Assembly: GCF_019397265.1 (NCBI RefSeq)
Contig: NZ_CP068985.1
Span: forward strand, 5,882,001-5,946,000
Direction of reading: 5' to 3'
Length of the DNA stretch: 64,000 bases
Source: Nonomuraea coxensis DSM 45129
GTDB lineage: Bacteria > Actinomycetota > Actinomycetes > Streptosporangiales > Streptosporangiaceae
Shown: positions 29,026-37,990 of the stretch, in pieces
Position numbering within the stretch: the first letter of the stretch is position 1
Layout of the letters: the number at the start of each line of letters is the position of its first letter
Position numbers and translations under genes: made by a program
Notes under the pieces: generated by a model
Databases searched by the model: none
What the model was told of the DNA's origin: nothing
Seen by the model: the letters and a program-made list of their open reading frames with translations, nothing else

Positions 29026-29568
29026 TCATTCAGTTGCCATGGTCGCCGGCGGATTGTCATCGATCTCGAAGAAACCGGGGAAGTCCGTGTGGCCCGCCAG
29101 CCGCAGCGTCCGCGCCAGCCAGCGGCGCTGCGCCGTCCGCGTGACGGCCACCGCGTTGTTGTAGAAGCGGCGCGCGTAGACCACCTTGGCCACCGCCGCG
29201 TCCAGCTCCTCCAGCAAGTCGGCGCCGCCGGGCGACTCCCCCAGCTTCTCCCTGAAGCGCTCCTGGTCCACCGCCGCCCGCAGCGCCCGCGACAGGTCGC
29301 TCTCGGCGTGCTCGCGCTCCTCGGGCCCGGCGATCCTGGCCTCGTGCGCCGCCGCGGCCAGCACCAGCGACGTCGCCGGGTCGAGCAGGCGTGAGCCGGC
29401 CAGCTCCAGCACCACGGCCCGGCGGCGGGTCAGCGCCGCCTCCATCGACTCGCGGGCCAGCTCCAGGCGGATGTGCAGGCGGTCGAGCCGGCCCGCGCGC
29501 CAGGAGACGTAGACCGCGAGCAGCACCACGACAAGGCCCGCGACCAGCACGGCCATGGTCGACGTCAC
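29026..29568 (-). CDS. membrane protein with LemA-like C-terminus
   Basis: A 180-residue protein with one N-terminal membrane helix (about residues 4-24) followed by a helical cytoplasmic or external domain. The C-terminal YARRFYNNAVAVTRTAQRRWLARTLRLAGHTDFPGFFEID resembles the end of LemA family proteins (ARxxYN ... FP ... FFE). In mycobacteria the gene at this place after pimA (Rv2609c) also carries a NUDIX domain; none is present here. It overlaps pimA by 4 bp (GTGA), so it belongs to the PI-mannoside operon, but its role is unknown. Confidence 0.78.
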   Translation of the reverse strand: MTSTMAVLVAGLVVVLLAVYVSWRAGRLDRLHIRLELARESMEAALTRRRAVVLELAGSRLLDPATSLVLAAAAHEARIAGPEEREHAESDLSRALRAAVDQERFREKLGESPGGADLLEELDAAVAKVVYARRFYNNAVAVTRTAQRRWLARTLRLAGHTDFPGFFEIDDNPPATMATE

Positions 29569-30695
29569 AGGTCCTCCTCCACCCGCCCGGCGCCCGACGC
29601 GGTGACCGTCTCGTAGACGCGCACGACGTCGCGGGCCACCGTGGACCAGTCGTACTTCCTGACCGCCCGCAGCGCCTCCTCGGCCAGCGCGGCCCGGCGC
29701 TCCGGCGCGTCGAGCAGCGCCCCCGCCTCGCGCGCCAGCGAGGCCGGGTCGCCGTTGGCGAACAGCGCGCCCGCCTGGCCGTCGCCGAGCACCTTGCGGA
29801 AGGCCGGGATGTCGCTGGCCAGCACCGTCGCCCCGGACGCCATGGCCTCGGCGAGCACGATGCCGAAGCTCTCGCCGCGGGTGTTGGGGGCGCAGAACAC
29901 GTCCACCGAATGGTAGGCGCGGATCTTGTCCGCCTCGCTCACCATGCCCAGCACCGTCACCCGGTCGTGGAAGCGCCCGGGGACCCGCTCGTAGACGTCC
30001 TTCTCGTCGCCGGGGCCGGCGACGAGCAGCCGCACCTCGGGCCGCTCGTCCGCCAGCGCCGCGAACGCCTCCAGCAGGATCGGCAGGCCCTTGCGCTCCT
30101 CGTCCATGCGGCCGAGGAAGCCGATCGTCCGGCCGTCGGGACCCCAGCCCTCCAGCGGCTCGGCCCGAGCGTAGCGGGCGACCGTCACCCCGTTGGGGAT
30201 GAGCACCGCGTCGCCGCCGAACTGCTCGACCAGGCTCTTGCGGGCCGCGTCGGAGACCGCGATGCGGCCGGTCAGCTTCTCCAGCGCGCTGCGCAGCAGC
30301 GGCTCGGCCACCGCGATCGCCCGCGAGCGCGAGAACGAGGCGTGGAAGGTCGCCACGATCGGCCCCTTGGCCGCCCAGCAGGCCAGCACGCCGAGGCTCG
30401 GGATCAGCGGCTCATGGATGTGCAGCACGTCGAACTCGCCGGTGCGCACCCACCGCCGCACCCGCGCCGCCGACAGGAACCCGAACGACATCCGGGCCAC
30501 CGACCCGTTGTAGGGCACCGGCACCGCCCGGCCCGCTCCGGTGACGTAAGGAGGCAGCTCGTCGTCGTCGGCCGCCGGCGCGATCACCGACACCTCGTGG
30601 CCCTGCGCCGCCAGCGCCTGGGTCAGGTCGTCGATGTGCTGCTTGACGCCGCCAGGCATGTCCCACGAGTAGGGGCAGACGATGCCGACCTTCAT
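29565..30695 (-). CDS. pimA: phosphatidyl-myo-inositol mannosyltransferase PimA
   Basis: GT4-family glycosyltransferase that adds the first mannose from GDP-mannose to phosphatidylinositol on the inner membrane face. 376 residues. N-domain: KVGIVCPYSWDMPGGVKQHIDDL, with the GGV loop; LHIHEPLIPSLG; C-domain: IGFLGRMDEERKGLPILLEAF and the ESFGIVLAEAMASG motif (E-x7-E) that binds the nucleotide sugar. The ATG at 30695 overlaps the acyltransferase stop (ATGA), and its own stop overlaps the next gene. Fully coupled pgsA-acyltransferase-pimA order, as in mycobacteria. Confidence 0.95.
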   Translation of the reverse strand: MKVGIVCPYSWDMPGGVKQHIDDLTQALAAQGHEVSVIAPAADDDELPPYVTGAGRAVPVPYNGSVARMSFGFLSAARVRRWVRTGEFDVLHIHEPLIPSLGVLACWAAKGPIVATFHASFSRSRAIAVAEPLLRSALEKLTGRIAVSDAARKSLVEQFGGDAVLIPNGVTVARYARAEPLEGWGPDGRTIGFLGRMDEERKGLPILLEAFAALADERPEVRLLVAGPGDEKDVYERVPGRFHDRVTVLGMVSEADKIRAYHSVDVFCAPNTRGESFGIVLAEAMASGATVLASDIPAFRKVLGDGQAGALFANGDPASLAREAGALLDAPERRAALAEEALRAVRKYDWSTVARDVVRVYETVTASGAGRVEEDL

Positions 30696-31612
30696 CGGCC
30701 GGCCCCGCCCGGCAGGTCGTCCAGCCAGAGCCGCTGCAGCATGTGCCAGTCCTCCGGGTGCTCGGCGATGCCCTTCTCGAAGGCGTCGGCGAGCCCCTGG
30801 GCGAGCGCCGCCACCTTCTCCTGCCGGGTGCCCTCCGCCGGCACCGGGAGCTCCTCCTGGATGTGGATGCCCCAGTCGTCGCCGTCGAAGTGGACGATCG
30901 CGGGCAGCAGCGCGGCCCCGGTCTGCACGGCCAGCAGCGGCGGCCCGGCCGGCATCTTGGTGGCCGCGCCGAAGAAGCGCACCTCCACGCCGGTCTTCGT
31001 CAGGTCGCGCTCGGCCGGCAGGCAGACCACGCCGCCCCTGCGCAGCCGCAGGGCCAGGGTGGCGAAGTTGTGGCCGTCGCCGCCGGTCAGCGGCAGCACC
31101 TCCATGCCGAGGCCCTCGCGGAAGGCGACGTAGCGGCGGAACAGCGACTCGGGCTTGAGGCGTTCCGCCACGGTCGTGAACGGGTGGCCCACGTTGACCA
31201 GCCACGCGCCGGCCTGGTCCCAGTTGCCCATGTGGGGCAGCGCCAGCACCACGCCCCGGCCGGCCGCCACGGTGTCGTGGATGTGCTCGGCCCCGACGAC
31301 GCGCGTGCGGCGCACGATCTCCTCGCCGCTCATCCGCGGCAGCCGGAAGATCTCGTGGAAGTAGCGGAAGTACGAGCGCATGCCCGCCCTGGTCAGCTCG
31401 CGCAGCTCGGGGCTGCCCGGCTCCAGCCCGGTCACCCTGGCCAGGTTGGACTCCAGCCGGGCCACCGACTTGCCGTGCCTGGCCCACACCCGGTCGGCCA
31501 GCAGGCGGAAGACCGCCGCCGTGGGCCGCTCGGGCAGCAGCGGGACGAGTTTCCAGCCGGCCGCGAAACCCGCGGCGACGACCCGGTCGCCGAACGACGT
31601 GTCCCCGCTCAT
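30692..31612 (-). CDS. patA: phosphatidylinositol mannoside acyltransferase
   Basis: Transfers an acyl chain to a mannose of PIM, as PatA (Rv2611c) does; related to lipid A acyltransferases. 306 residues with the catalytic HX4D motif in LALPHMGNWDQAG (about residues 128-140), an N-terminal membrane-associated region (VVAAGFAAGWKLVPLLPE), and RERLKP-like and PAERDLTKTGVEVRFFG elements that match the family. The start ATG at 31612 overlaps the pgsA stop by 4 bp; the frame is open far upstream across pgsA but that part is not conserved. Confidence 0.92.
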   Translation of the reverse strand: MSGDTSFGDRVVAAGFAAGWKLVPLLPERPTAAVFRLLADRVWARHGKSVARLESNLARVTGLEPGSPELRELTRAGMRSYFRYFHEIFRLPRMSGEEIVRRTRVVGAEHIHDTVAAGRGVVLALPHMGNWDQAGAWLVNVGHPFTTVAERLKPESLFRRYVAFREGLGMEVLPLTGGDGHNFATLALRLRRGGVVCLPAERDLTKTGVEVRFFGAATKMPAGPPLLAVQTGAALLPAIVHFDGDDWGIHIQEELPVPAEGTRQEKVAALAQGLADAFEKGIAEHPEDWHMLQRLWLDDLPGGAGR

Positions 31613-32211
31613 CTCTCCCTCGCCTGCTCGTGGACGTGCCACACCCGCTGACCCACCGTGATCACGCTCGCCGCGGCCAGCAGCCACATGCCGGCCGCCA
31701 GCACGTACGGCACCCCGAGCCCCGAGAAGAAGGCCGCGACCAGCGCCACGACCAGCCGCTCTGGACGCTCGGCCAGCCCGACGTCGGCCGTGAGCCCGAG
31801 CCCTTCGGCCCTGGCCTTGGCGTAGGAGACCAGGGCGCCCGCGACGAGGCACGCCAGCGTGACCGCCGCCATCAGCGTGTCTCCCCGGGAGACGAAATAC
31901 AAGATCAGGCCGGCGAAGATGGCGGCGTCGGCGACCCGGTCGAGCGTCGAGTCGAGGAACGCGCCCCAGGTGCTGCCCCCCTTGCCGCCGAGCCGGGCGA
32001 CCACGCCGTCGAGCAGGTCGAACAGCACGAAAACCGTGATCACGAGAGCGCCCCAGGTCAGCTGGCCCATGGGGAAGAAGGTCAGGGCGGCCACGACGGT
32101 GCCGAGGGTGCCGATCGCCGTGACGGCGTCCGGGCCGATCCCGCGGCTCACGAGGGCCCTGCCCAGCGGGGTGAGTATCCGGGTCATGGCCGGGCGCAGG
32201 AGTTTGAGCAT
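31609..32211 (-). CDS. pgsA: phosphatidylinositol (phosphate) synthase PgsA
   Basis: CDP-alcohol phosphotransferase that makes the phosphatidylinositol (phosphate) core for PIMs. About 200 residues, several membrane helices, with the full signature D(x2)DG(x2)AR(x8)G(x3)D(x3)D seen as FDLLDGVVARLGG...GAFLDSTLD (about residues 65-91). I choose the ATG at 32211 because the conserved start (LKLLRPAMTRILTPLGRAL) begins there; an ATG at 32232 adds seven residues and cannot be excluded. First gene of the PIM operon and divergent from the EF-G-like gene. Confidence 0.94.
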   Translation of the reverse strand: MLKLLRPAMTRILTPLGRALVSRGIGPDAVTAIGTLGTVVAALTFFPMGQLTWGALVITVFVLFDLLDGVVARLGGKGGSTWGAFLDSTLDRVADAAIFAGLILYFVSRGDTLMAAVTLACLVAGALVSYAKARAEGLGLTADVGLAERPERLVVALVAAFFSGLGVPYVLAAGMWLLAAASVITVGQRVWHVHEQARER

Positions 32212-32373
32212 CGCGGTCCGATCGTAGGCCATCACGGACCCAGGCACTTTCTTTGCCCCGCCCCCCTTGTGATATCCGCCACACGGGTATTTGGTGAACA
32301 CACCGCGTCCATGCGGTTTCCAGCACATTCCGCGGGCGCGGGCCGGACAGAGTTCGACGCGCGGGAGGCTGAT

Positions 32374-34512
32374 GTGGCGGAGAAGAACTCGGGCAACGCC
32401 GTGGGAGCCGCGGGCAGGGCACCCGCGGCCGACCGGGCGGACGCTATACGCAATGTCGTGCTGGTCGGCCACTCAGGAGCGGGCAAGACGACCCTCGTCG
32501 AGCAGCTGCTGGCGGCGACGGGCACCATCCAGCGCCCGGGGCGCGTGGAGGACGGCAACACGGTCAGCGACTTCGACGAGGTCGAGGTCAGGCAGCAGCG
32601 GTCGGTCAACCTGGCCGTGGCGCCGCTGACCCACAAAGGCATCAAGATCAACCTCATCGACACGCCCGGCTACGCCGACTTCGTGGGCGACCTGCGGGCC
32701 GGGCTGCGCGCGGCCGACGCCGCGCTGTTCGTCGTGTCGGCCTCCGACGGGATCGACGGGCTCACCCAGATGCTCTGGGAGGAGTGCTCCCAGGTCGGCA
32801 TGCCCCGCGCGGTCGTCATCACCAAGATCGACCACCAGCGGGCGAACTTCGAGGAGGTGCTCGCCACCTGCCAGGAGATCTTCGGCGACGGCGTCGCGCC
32901 CCTCTACCTGCCGGTCATCACCAACGGCCACGTCAACGGGCTCATCGGGCTGCTGACGCAGAAGTTCTACAACTACGCGACCGGCGCCCGCACCGAGAAG
33001 GAGCCGGGCGCGGACTACGGGGCGCAGATCGAGGAGCACCGCGGCGGCCTCATCGAGGGGATCATCCAGGAGAGCGAGGACGAGTCGCTCATGGAGCGCT
33101 ACCTCGAGGGTGAGCCGATCGACGTCAAGGTCCTCATCGAGGACCTGGAGAAGGCCGTGGAGCGCGGCAGCTTCTACCCGGTGGTGTGCAGCGGCCTCGG
33201 CGTCGGCACGCACGAGGTGCTGGAGGTGATCACCCAGGGCTTCCCGTCGCCGCTGGAGCACCCGATGCCGGAGATCACCGACCTGTCCGGCAAGCCGGTG
33301 CGGGACGTCACCTGCGACCCTGACGGCCCCCTGGTGGCCGAGGTCGTCAAGACCACCAGCGACCCGTACGTGGGCCGCATCAGCCTGGTCCGCGTCTTCT
33401 CCGGCACGCTGCGCCCCGACATGACGGTGCACGTCTCGGGGCACGGCCTGGCCGACCGCGGGCACGAGGACCACGACGTGGACGAGCGCATCGGCACGCT
33501 GAGCTGCCCCCTGGGCAAGCAGCAGCGGCCGATCCCGAAGGGCGTGGCCGGCGACATCGTGGCGGTGGCCAAGCTCGCGCGGGCCGAGACCGGCGACACG
33601 CTCTCCGACGTCGAGCGGCCGCTGCTGATGACGTCCTGGACGATGCCCGACCCGCTGCTGCCGGTGGCGATCCGGGCCAGGTCGAAGGCCGACGAGGACA
33701 AGCTGGCGCAGGCGCTCTCCCGGCTGGTCGCCGAGGACCCGACGCTGCGCCTGGAGAACAACGCCGAGACCAAGCAGCTCGTGCTGTGGTGCATGGGCGA
33801 GGCGCACACCGACGTGCTGCTCGACCGGCTGTCCAAGCGCTACGGCGTCGAGGTCGAGCGGATCGACCTGCGGGTGCCGCTGCGCGAGACGTTCGGCGGC
33901 AGGTGCCAGGCGATGGGCCGCAACGTCAAGCAGACCGGCGGCCACGGCCAGTACGCCATCTGCCACATCGAGGTCGAGCCGCTGCCCTCCGGCGGCGGGT
34001 TCGAGTTCGTGGACAAGATCGTCGGCGGTGTCGTGCCGCGGCAGTTCATCCCGTCGGTGGAGAAGGGCGTGCGCGCCCAGATGGAGCGCGGCGTCGTGGC
34101 CGGCTACCCGATGGTGGACGTGCGGGTCACGCTGTACGACGGCAAGGCCCACTCGGTCGACTCCTCCGACATGGCCTTCCAGATCGCCGGCCAGCTCGCG
34201 CTGAAGGAGGCGGCGTCGAAGGTGCCGACGCTGCTGCTGGAGCCGGTGGACGAGCTGTCGGTGCTGGTGGCCGACGACTACGTCGGCTCGGTGATGTCCG
34301 ACCTGTCGTCGCGGCGCGGGCGGGTGCTCGGCACCGAGCCCGTCGGCACCGGGCGCACGCTGGTGCGGGCCGAGGTGCCCGAGCTGGAGATCACCAGGTA
34401 CGCGATCGACCTGCGGTCGATGTCGCACGGCACGGGCGCCTTCACGCGCTCGTTCCTGCGCTACGAGCCGCTGCCGCCGAACCTCGCGAACAAGATGGCG
34501 GCGGCCGGGTGA
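32374..34512 (+). CDS. elongation factor G-like GTPase (EF-G2 type)
   Basis: A 712-residue paralogue of EF-G, related to mycobacterial FusA2, whose role is not established. The G domain has a variant P-loop VGHSGAGKTTL (residues about 31-41; canonical EF-G has AHVDAGKTT), DTPGYADFVGD (G3) and a G4 region VITKIDHQ in place of NKMD. Domains II-V follow, including KTTSDPYVGRISLVRVFSGTL, GGHGQYAICHIEVEP and the C-terminal MSHGTGAFTRSFLRYEPLP. The GTG at 32374 has GGGAGG 5 nt upstream; an in-frame ATG at 32311 lacks one. It opens the accessory block between pgsA and HIT. Confidence 0.92.
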   Translation: MAEKNSGNAVGAAGRAPAADRADAIRNVVLVGHSGAGKTTLVEQLLAATGTIQRPGRVEDGNTVSDFDEVEVRQQRSVNLAVAPLTHKGIKINLIDTPGYADFVGDLRAGLRAADAALFVVSASDGIDGLTQMLWEECSQVGMPRAVVITKIDHQRANFEEVLATCQEIFGDGVAPLYLPVITNGHVNGLIGLLTQKFYNYATGARTEKEPGADYGAQIEEHRGGLIEGIIQESEDESLMERYLEGEPIDVKVLIEDLEKAVERGSFYPVVCSGLGVGTHEVLEVITQGFPSPLEHPMPEITDLSGKPVRDVTCDPDGPLVAEVVKTTSDPYVGRISLVRVFSGTLRPDMTVHVSGHGLADRGHEDHDVDERIGTLSCPLGKQQRPIPKGVAGDIVAVAKLARAETGDTLSDVERPLLMTSWTMPDPLLPVAIRARSKADEDKLAQALSRLVAEDPTLRLENNAETKQLVLWCMGEAHTDVLLDRLSKRYGVEVERIDLRVPLRETFGGRCQAMGRNVKQTGGHGQYAICHIEVEPLPSGGGFEFVDKIVGGVVPRQFIPSVEKGVRAQMERGVVAGYPMVDVRVTLYDGKAHSVDSSDMAFQIAGQLALKEAASKVPTLLLEPVDELSVLVADDYVGSVMSDLSSRRGRVLGTEPVGTGRTLVRAEVPELEITRYAIDLRSMSHGTGAFTRSFLRYEPLPPNLANKMAAAG

Positions 34513-34537
34513 GCCGCGGGGCGGTCTGAGCCGTGGA

Positions 34538-34567
34538 GCCGGGAGGGCGGATCGGATCCCTCCCGGC
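34538..34567 (+). terminator. terminator of the EF-G-like gene
   Basis: GCCGGGAGGG (34538-34547) pairs with CCCTCCCGGC (34558-34567) around a 10-nt loop, starting 26 nt after the stop; followed by a short AT-rich stretch. Confidence 0.7.
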
Positions 34568-34659
34568 CCAGCCATAACAAATCATCACAGAAGCATCACG
34601 ATTCCATTTCGCGCTTTTGGCCTGATCACCGGCCCCGGGCTGCCAGACTGGGTGGCACT

Positions 34660-36213
34660 ATGCGAACTGGACGCCCACTTTTGGCCGCCGCCGCTCTCGC
34701 CGTCGCCACCACCACGGCCGCCTACCTGTTCGGCCCCGGAGCCGGAGAGAGCCCCGCCGCGAGCAAGAAGAAGACGACCACCGCCAGCGCCGCAGCGGCC
34801 GCCGCCTGCAAGGCCGATCCGCGCTACCCCAAGCGCCAGTTGCGCGGCCTCTGGATCGCGACCACCACCAACCTCGACTGGCCGTCCAAGGCCGGTCTGT
34901 CGCAGGCCCGCCAGAAGGCCGAATACCTCAAGATCCTCGACACCGCGGCCAAGCGCAATCTCAACGCGGTCTTCGTGCAGGTCAGGCCCGCTTCCGACGC
35001 GATCTACCGGTCGTCGCTGGAGCCCTGGTCCAAGTTCCTCACCGGCACGGCGGGCAAGGACCCCGGCTGGGACCCGCTGCCGTTCCTCATCGACGAGGCG
35101 CACAAGCGCAACCTGGAGTTCCACGCCTGGTTCAATCCCTACCGGGCCGCGTACGAGTCCGACGTCTCCCAGCTCCCGGCCAACCACCCCGCGAGGCAGC
35201 ACCCCGGCTGGGTCGTCAAGTACGGCGGCCGCCTCTACTACAACCCGGGCCTGCCGCAGGTGCGCGAGCACGTCGTCAAGGTCGTGGACGACGTCGTCAG
35301 CCGCTACGACATCGACGGCGTGCACTTCGACGACTACTTCTACCCCTATCCGGGCGAGGGCGGGCAGTTCGCCGACAAGGCCGCCTTCGCCAAGTACGGC
35401 AAGGGCAAGAGCCTGGCCGAGTGGCGGCGCGACAACGTCAACAAGCTCGTCGCGGAGGTGGACGAGTCGGTCCACGCCCGCAAGAGCTACGTGAAGTTCG
35501 GCATCAGCCCGTTCGGCATCTGGCGCAACAAGGCGCAGGACCCGTCCGGGTCCAACACCTCCGGCATGTCGGCCTACGACTCGATCTACGCCGACGCGCT
35601 CGCCTGGATCAAGGCCGGCACGGTCGACTACGTGATGCCGCAGCTCTACTGGCCGCGCGGCTTCAAGGCGGCCGACTACCGCGAGCTGATGCCGTGGTGG
35701 GCGGGCGCGGTCAAGGGCTCCGGCGTGCAGCTCTACATCGGCCAGGCGCTCTACCGGGTCGGCGAGGACCAGTCGTGGTCCAAGCCGGGCGAGCTGGCCG
35801 CGCACCTGACGCTCAACCGCAAGTATCCCGAGGTCAAGGGCGACGTTTACTTCAGCGCCAAGAACCTGCTGGCCAACCCGCTGGGCGCGATGGACCGCGT
35901 CGTCAAGGAGTTCTACAGCCGCCCGGCGCTGCTGCCGATCATGAAGCAGCTCGGCGGCCACGCGCCGGCCAAGCCGGCGGGCGTCAAGGCCGCGGGCACG
36001 ACGCTGTCGTGGACGCCCTCGCAGGGGGCTCGCGGCTACGCGGTCTACCAGGTGCCGAAGTCCGGCGAGAGCTGCTACGAGACCGACAACCGCAACCTGC
36101 TCGCCGTCGTCACGAGCCCGTCCTACACCGCCAAGGGCGCCGGCACCTACCTGGTCACCTCGCTCGACCGGCTCCAGCACGAGAGCAAGGGGACGAGCGT
36201 CAAGGTGAGCTGA
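34660..36213 (+). CDS. secreted GHL10-family glycoside hydrolase-like protein
   Basis: A 517-residue exported protein. An N-terminal signal (MRTGRPLLAAAALAVATTTAAYLF) is followed by a Lys/Thr/Ala linker and a GHL10 (DUF187) TIM-barrel from about residue 60: QLRGLWIATTTNLDWPSKAGLS, NAVFVQVRPASDAIYRS, FHAWFNPYRA, DGVHFDDYFYPYPG, GISPFGIWRNK and DYVMPQLYWPRGF. The acidic pair in HFDDYFYP is the likely catalytic/binding site. A C-terminal Fn3-like domain (about 430-517) may bind cell wall or polysaccharide. Related proteins are found with peptidoglycan or amylo-polysaccharide remodelling; substrate unknown. Its end overlaps the convergent tetR by 14 bp. Confidence 0.9.
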   Translation: MRTGRPLLAAAALAVATTTAAYLFGPGAGESPAASKKKTTTASAAAAAACKADPRYPKRQLRGLWIATTTNLDWPSKAGLSQARQKAEYLKILDTAAKRNLNAVFVQVRPASDAIYRSSLEPWSKFLTGTAGKDPGWDPLPFLIDEAHKRNLEFHAWFNPYRAAYESDVSQLPANHPARQHPGWVVKYGGRLYYNPGLPQVREHVVKVVDDVVSRYDIDGVHFDDYFYPYPGEGGQFADKAAFAKYGKGKSLAEWRRDNVNKLVAEVDESVHARKSYVKFGISPFGIWRNKAQDPSGSNTSGMSAYDSIYADALAWIKAGTVDYVMPQLYWPRGFKAADYRELMPWWAGAVKGSGVQLYIGQALYRVGEDQSWSKPGELAAHLTLNRKYPEVKGDVYFSAKNLLANPLGAMDRVVKEFYSRPALLPIMKQLGGHAPAKPAGVKAAGTTLSWTPSQGARGYAVYQVPKSGESCYETDNRNLLAVVTSPSYTAKGAGTYLVTSLDRLQHESKGTSVKVS

Positions 36214-36841
36214 CGCCCGCCGCGCCGCCCTCGCCCGGGACCAGGGTGAGGGCGGCGGGCAGGGCCGCCAGCGCGTCGCGGAGCCGGACGGCCAGGTCGG
36301 CGGGGTCCGGCTCGGGGCCGTCGGCCCAGCCCGCCATCGCGACGTGGAACGCCGCGACCAGCATGTCGACCGCCAGGCGGGCGCGCGGGTCGTCGGGGCC
36401 GCCGAGGCCGAACCGCCGCCACAGGATGTCCAGGGCGCTTCGCGTGGTGCTCTCGCAGAAGTGCCGGTTGTGGCCGTCCATCGAGGGCGTGCGCTGGGCG
36501 AGCGCGTACGCCAGGGCCATCCGCCCGGCCCAGCCCTCCTCCTCGGCGGCGCGCTCCAGCGCCGCCAGCAACGTGTCCCGCTCCATCTCCAGCAGCGTCC
36601 GGCCGCCGGGCTCGGCGGACTCCAGCTCCGCGAGGAAGAGCGTCCACAGGTCCTGCGCGGGCGCCATCGCGACGTCCTCCTTGCTGGCGAAGGTGCGGAA
36701 GAAGGTGCGCTTGGACACCTCCACCGCCTCGCACAGCTCGTCCAGCGTGACGCCGTCGAAGCCGCGGCGGGTGAACTGCTCCAGCGCGGTGTCGATGAGG
36801 GTCTGGCGGGTGCGGAGTTTCTTGCGTTCGCGCAGGGTCAC
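36200..36841 (-). CDS. TetR family transcriptional regulator
   Basis: A 213-residue regulator. The HTH occupies about residues 8-52: KKLRTRQTLIDTALEQF ... GVTLDELCEAVEVSKRTFFRTFASKED; the rest is the helical ligand/dimer domain. The GTG at 36841 is exactly 6 nt after a TATGCT box with no ribosome site, so the mRNA is probably leaderless; the frame upstream to 37054 runs into the divergent gene. It is divergent from the oxidoreductase at 36939, and the shared 97-bp gap holds a perfect operator (36879-36899), so it most likely represses that gene and perhaps itself. Confidence 0.92.
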   Translation of the reverse strand: MTLRERKKLRTRQTLIDTALEQFTRRGFDGVTLDELCEAVEVSKRTFFRTFASKEDVAMAPAQDLWTLFLAELESAEPGGRTLLEMERDTLLAALERAAEEEGWAGRMALAYALAQRTPSMDGHNRHFCESTTRSALDILWRRFGLGGPDDPRARLAVDMLVAAFHVAMAGWADGPEPDPADLAVRLRDALAALPAALTLVPGEGGAAGVSSP

Positions 36842-36847
36842 GCGGGA

Positions 36848-36853
36848 AGCATA
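36848..36853 (-). promoter_or_regulatory. -10 box of leaderless tetR promoter
   Basis: TATGCT on the minus strand, 6 nt before the tetR GTG. The spacing puts the transcription start at the first base of the start codon. Confidence 0.5.
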
Positions 36854-36870
36854 GCAGGGGCGAATGTCAC

Positions 36871-36900
36871 TTGCAGGCTTATGCCACTCAGTGGCATAAA
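36871..36900 (+). promoter_or_regulatory. promoter of the oxidoreductase gene
   Basis: TTGCAG (36871-36876) and CATAAA (36895-36900), 18 nt apart, 38 nt before the ATG at 36939. The TetR operator covers the spacer and -10, which would give simple repression. Confidence 0.5.
36879..36899. promoter_or_regulatory. TetR operator
   Basis: Perfect palindrome with 10-bp arms, TTATGCCACT and AGTGGCATAA, around a single central C. It lies between the divergent tetR and oxidoreductase genes. Length and symmetry are typical of TetR sites. Confidence 0.8.
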
Positions 36901-36938
36901 TGACCGGGACATCCGTTCGCACCACGAGGAGATCTCGC

Positions 36939-37868
36939 ATGCGCGCCTTGCTCGTCGACCACTCCACCGCCTCCGGCCTGCGCCTCGGCGAGACCGCCGA
37001 CCCCGTGCCCGGCCCTGGCCAGGCCCTGGTCAGGGTCAGCGCCGTCTCGCTCAACTACGGCGAGGTCAGGCACGCCCTCGCCGCCGCGCCGGACGGCGCG
37101 GTGATCGGCTGGGACGCCGCCGGAGTGGTCGAACGCCCGGCCGCCGACGGCTCAGGCCCCGCCGCCGGCACGCCCGTCGTCACGCTCGGCAGCGACGGCG
37201 GCTGGGCCGAGCTGCGCGCCGTGGACACCGGCGCGCTCGGCGTCGTCCCCGAGGGCGCCGACCTCGGCCCGATCAGCACCGTCCCGGTCGCGGGGGCCAG
37301 CGCGCTGCGCGCCCTGCGCAGGATCGGGCCGCTGCTCGGCAGGCGCGTGCTGGTCACGGGCGCCACAGGCGGCGTCGGCCGGTACGCGGTGCGGCTCGCC
37401 AGGCTCGGCGGGGCGCGGGTCGTGGCCTCCACGGGCGACCCGCGAGCCCACGGGGACGGGCTGCGGGCGCTGGGCGCGCACGAGGTGGTCGCCGCCCCCG
37501 AACTGGTCTCCGGGACGCTGGACGGGGTCGTGGACTGCGTGGGCGGGCCGCAGCTCGTACAGGGCTTCATGAAGCTGGCGCCGCACGGGACGCTGGTCTC
37601 GGTCGGCCACTCCGCCGAGGAGCCCGAGGTCTTCCCGCCCGGCGCGTTCTCCGGCGACCAGGGGCGGCACGGGCGCTCGATCGTCACCTTCTACCTGCTG
37701 GACGGGCAGCCGCTGGAGGCGGACCTGACGTGGCTGGCCGCGCGCGTCGCCGACGGCGTCCTCGATCCGCACGTGTCGTGGCGCGGCGGGTGGGACAGGG
37801 CCGGCGAGGCCGTGAGCGCGCTGCTGGAGCGCCGCCTGCACGGCAAGGCCGTCCTCGACCTCACCTGA
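36939..37868 (+). CDS. zinc-type alcohol dehydrogenase/quinone oxidoreductase family protein
   Basis: A 309-residue medium-chain dehydrogenase/reductase, probably NADPH-dependent. It shows the GroES-like N-domain ([30 protein letters not shown]), and the Rossmann motif [23 protein letters not shown] (about residues 136-158). The zinc-binding Cys/His set of true alcohol dehydrogenases is absent, so it fits the zinc-free quinone oxidoreductase branch. GAGGAG is 8 nt before the ATG at 36939. It is controlled by the divergent TetR. Substrate unknown, perhaps a reactive carbonyl or quinone. Confidence 0.9.
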   Translation: MRALLVDHSTASGLRLGETADPVPGPGQALVRVSAVSLNYGEVRHALAAAPDGAVIGWDAAGVVERPAADGSGPAAGTPVVTLGSDGGWAELRAVDTGALGVVPEGADLGPISTVPVAGASALRALRRIGPLLGRRVLVTGATGGVGRYAVRLARLGGARVVASTGDPRAHGDGLRALGAHEVVAAPELVSGTLDGVVDCVGGPQLVQGFMKLAPHGTLVSVGHSAEEPEVFPPGAFSGDQGRHGRSIVTFYLLDGQPLEADLTWLAARVADGVLDPHVSWRGGWDRAGEAVSALLERRLHGKAVLDLT

Positions 37869-37882
37869 CGGGCCGGCCCTCG

Positions 37883-37990
37883 ACCGGCGAAGGCCGCTCA
37901 GCCGCCGTGGCCGGCCGCAACCGGCGGGGGCCGCTCAACCGCCCTGGCCGGGCCGCAACCGGCGGGGGCCGCTCAGTCGCCCTGGGCGGC
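37883..37990. repeat. three tandem copies of a 37-38 bp unit over the 3' end of the MocR gene
   Basis: Units 37883-37919, 37920-37957 and 37958 to about 37990 share ACCGGCGGGGGCCGCTCA and following bases. The third copy contains the stop codon of the mocR gene, and the other two repeat that stop context downstream, as if the gene's end had been duplicated. Confidence 0.65.

Noticed and set aside
31630-32373. N-terminal extension of the EF-G-like gene over pgsA
   Set aside because: It lies antisense to pgsA and lacks EF-G features; GGGAGG before the GTG at 32374 decides the start.
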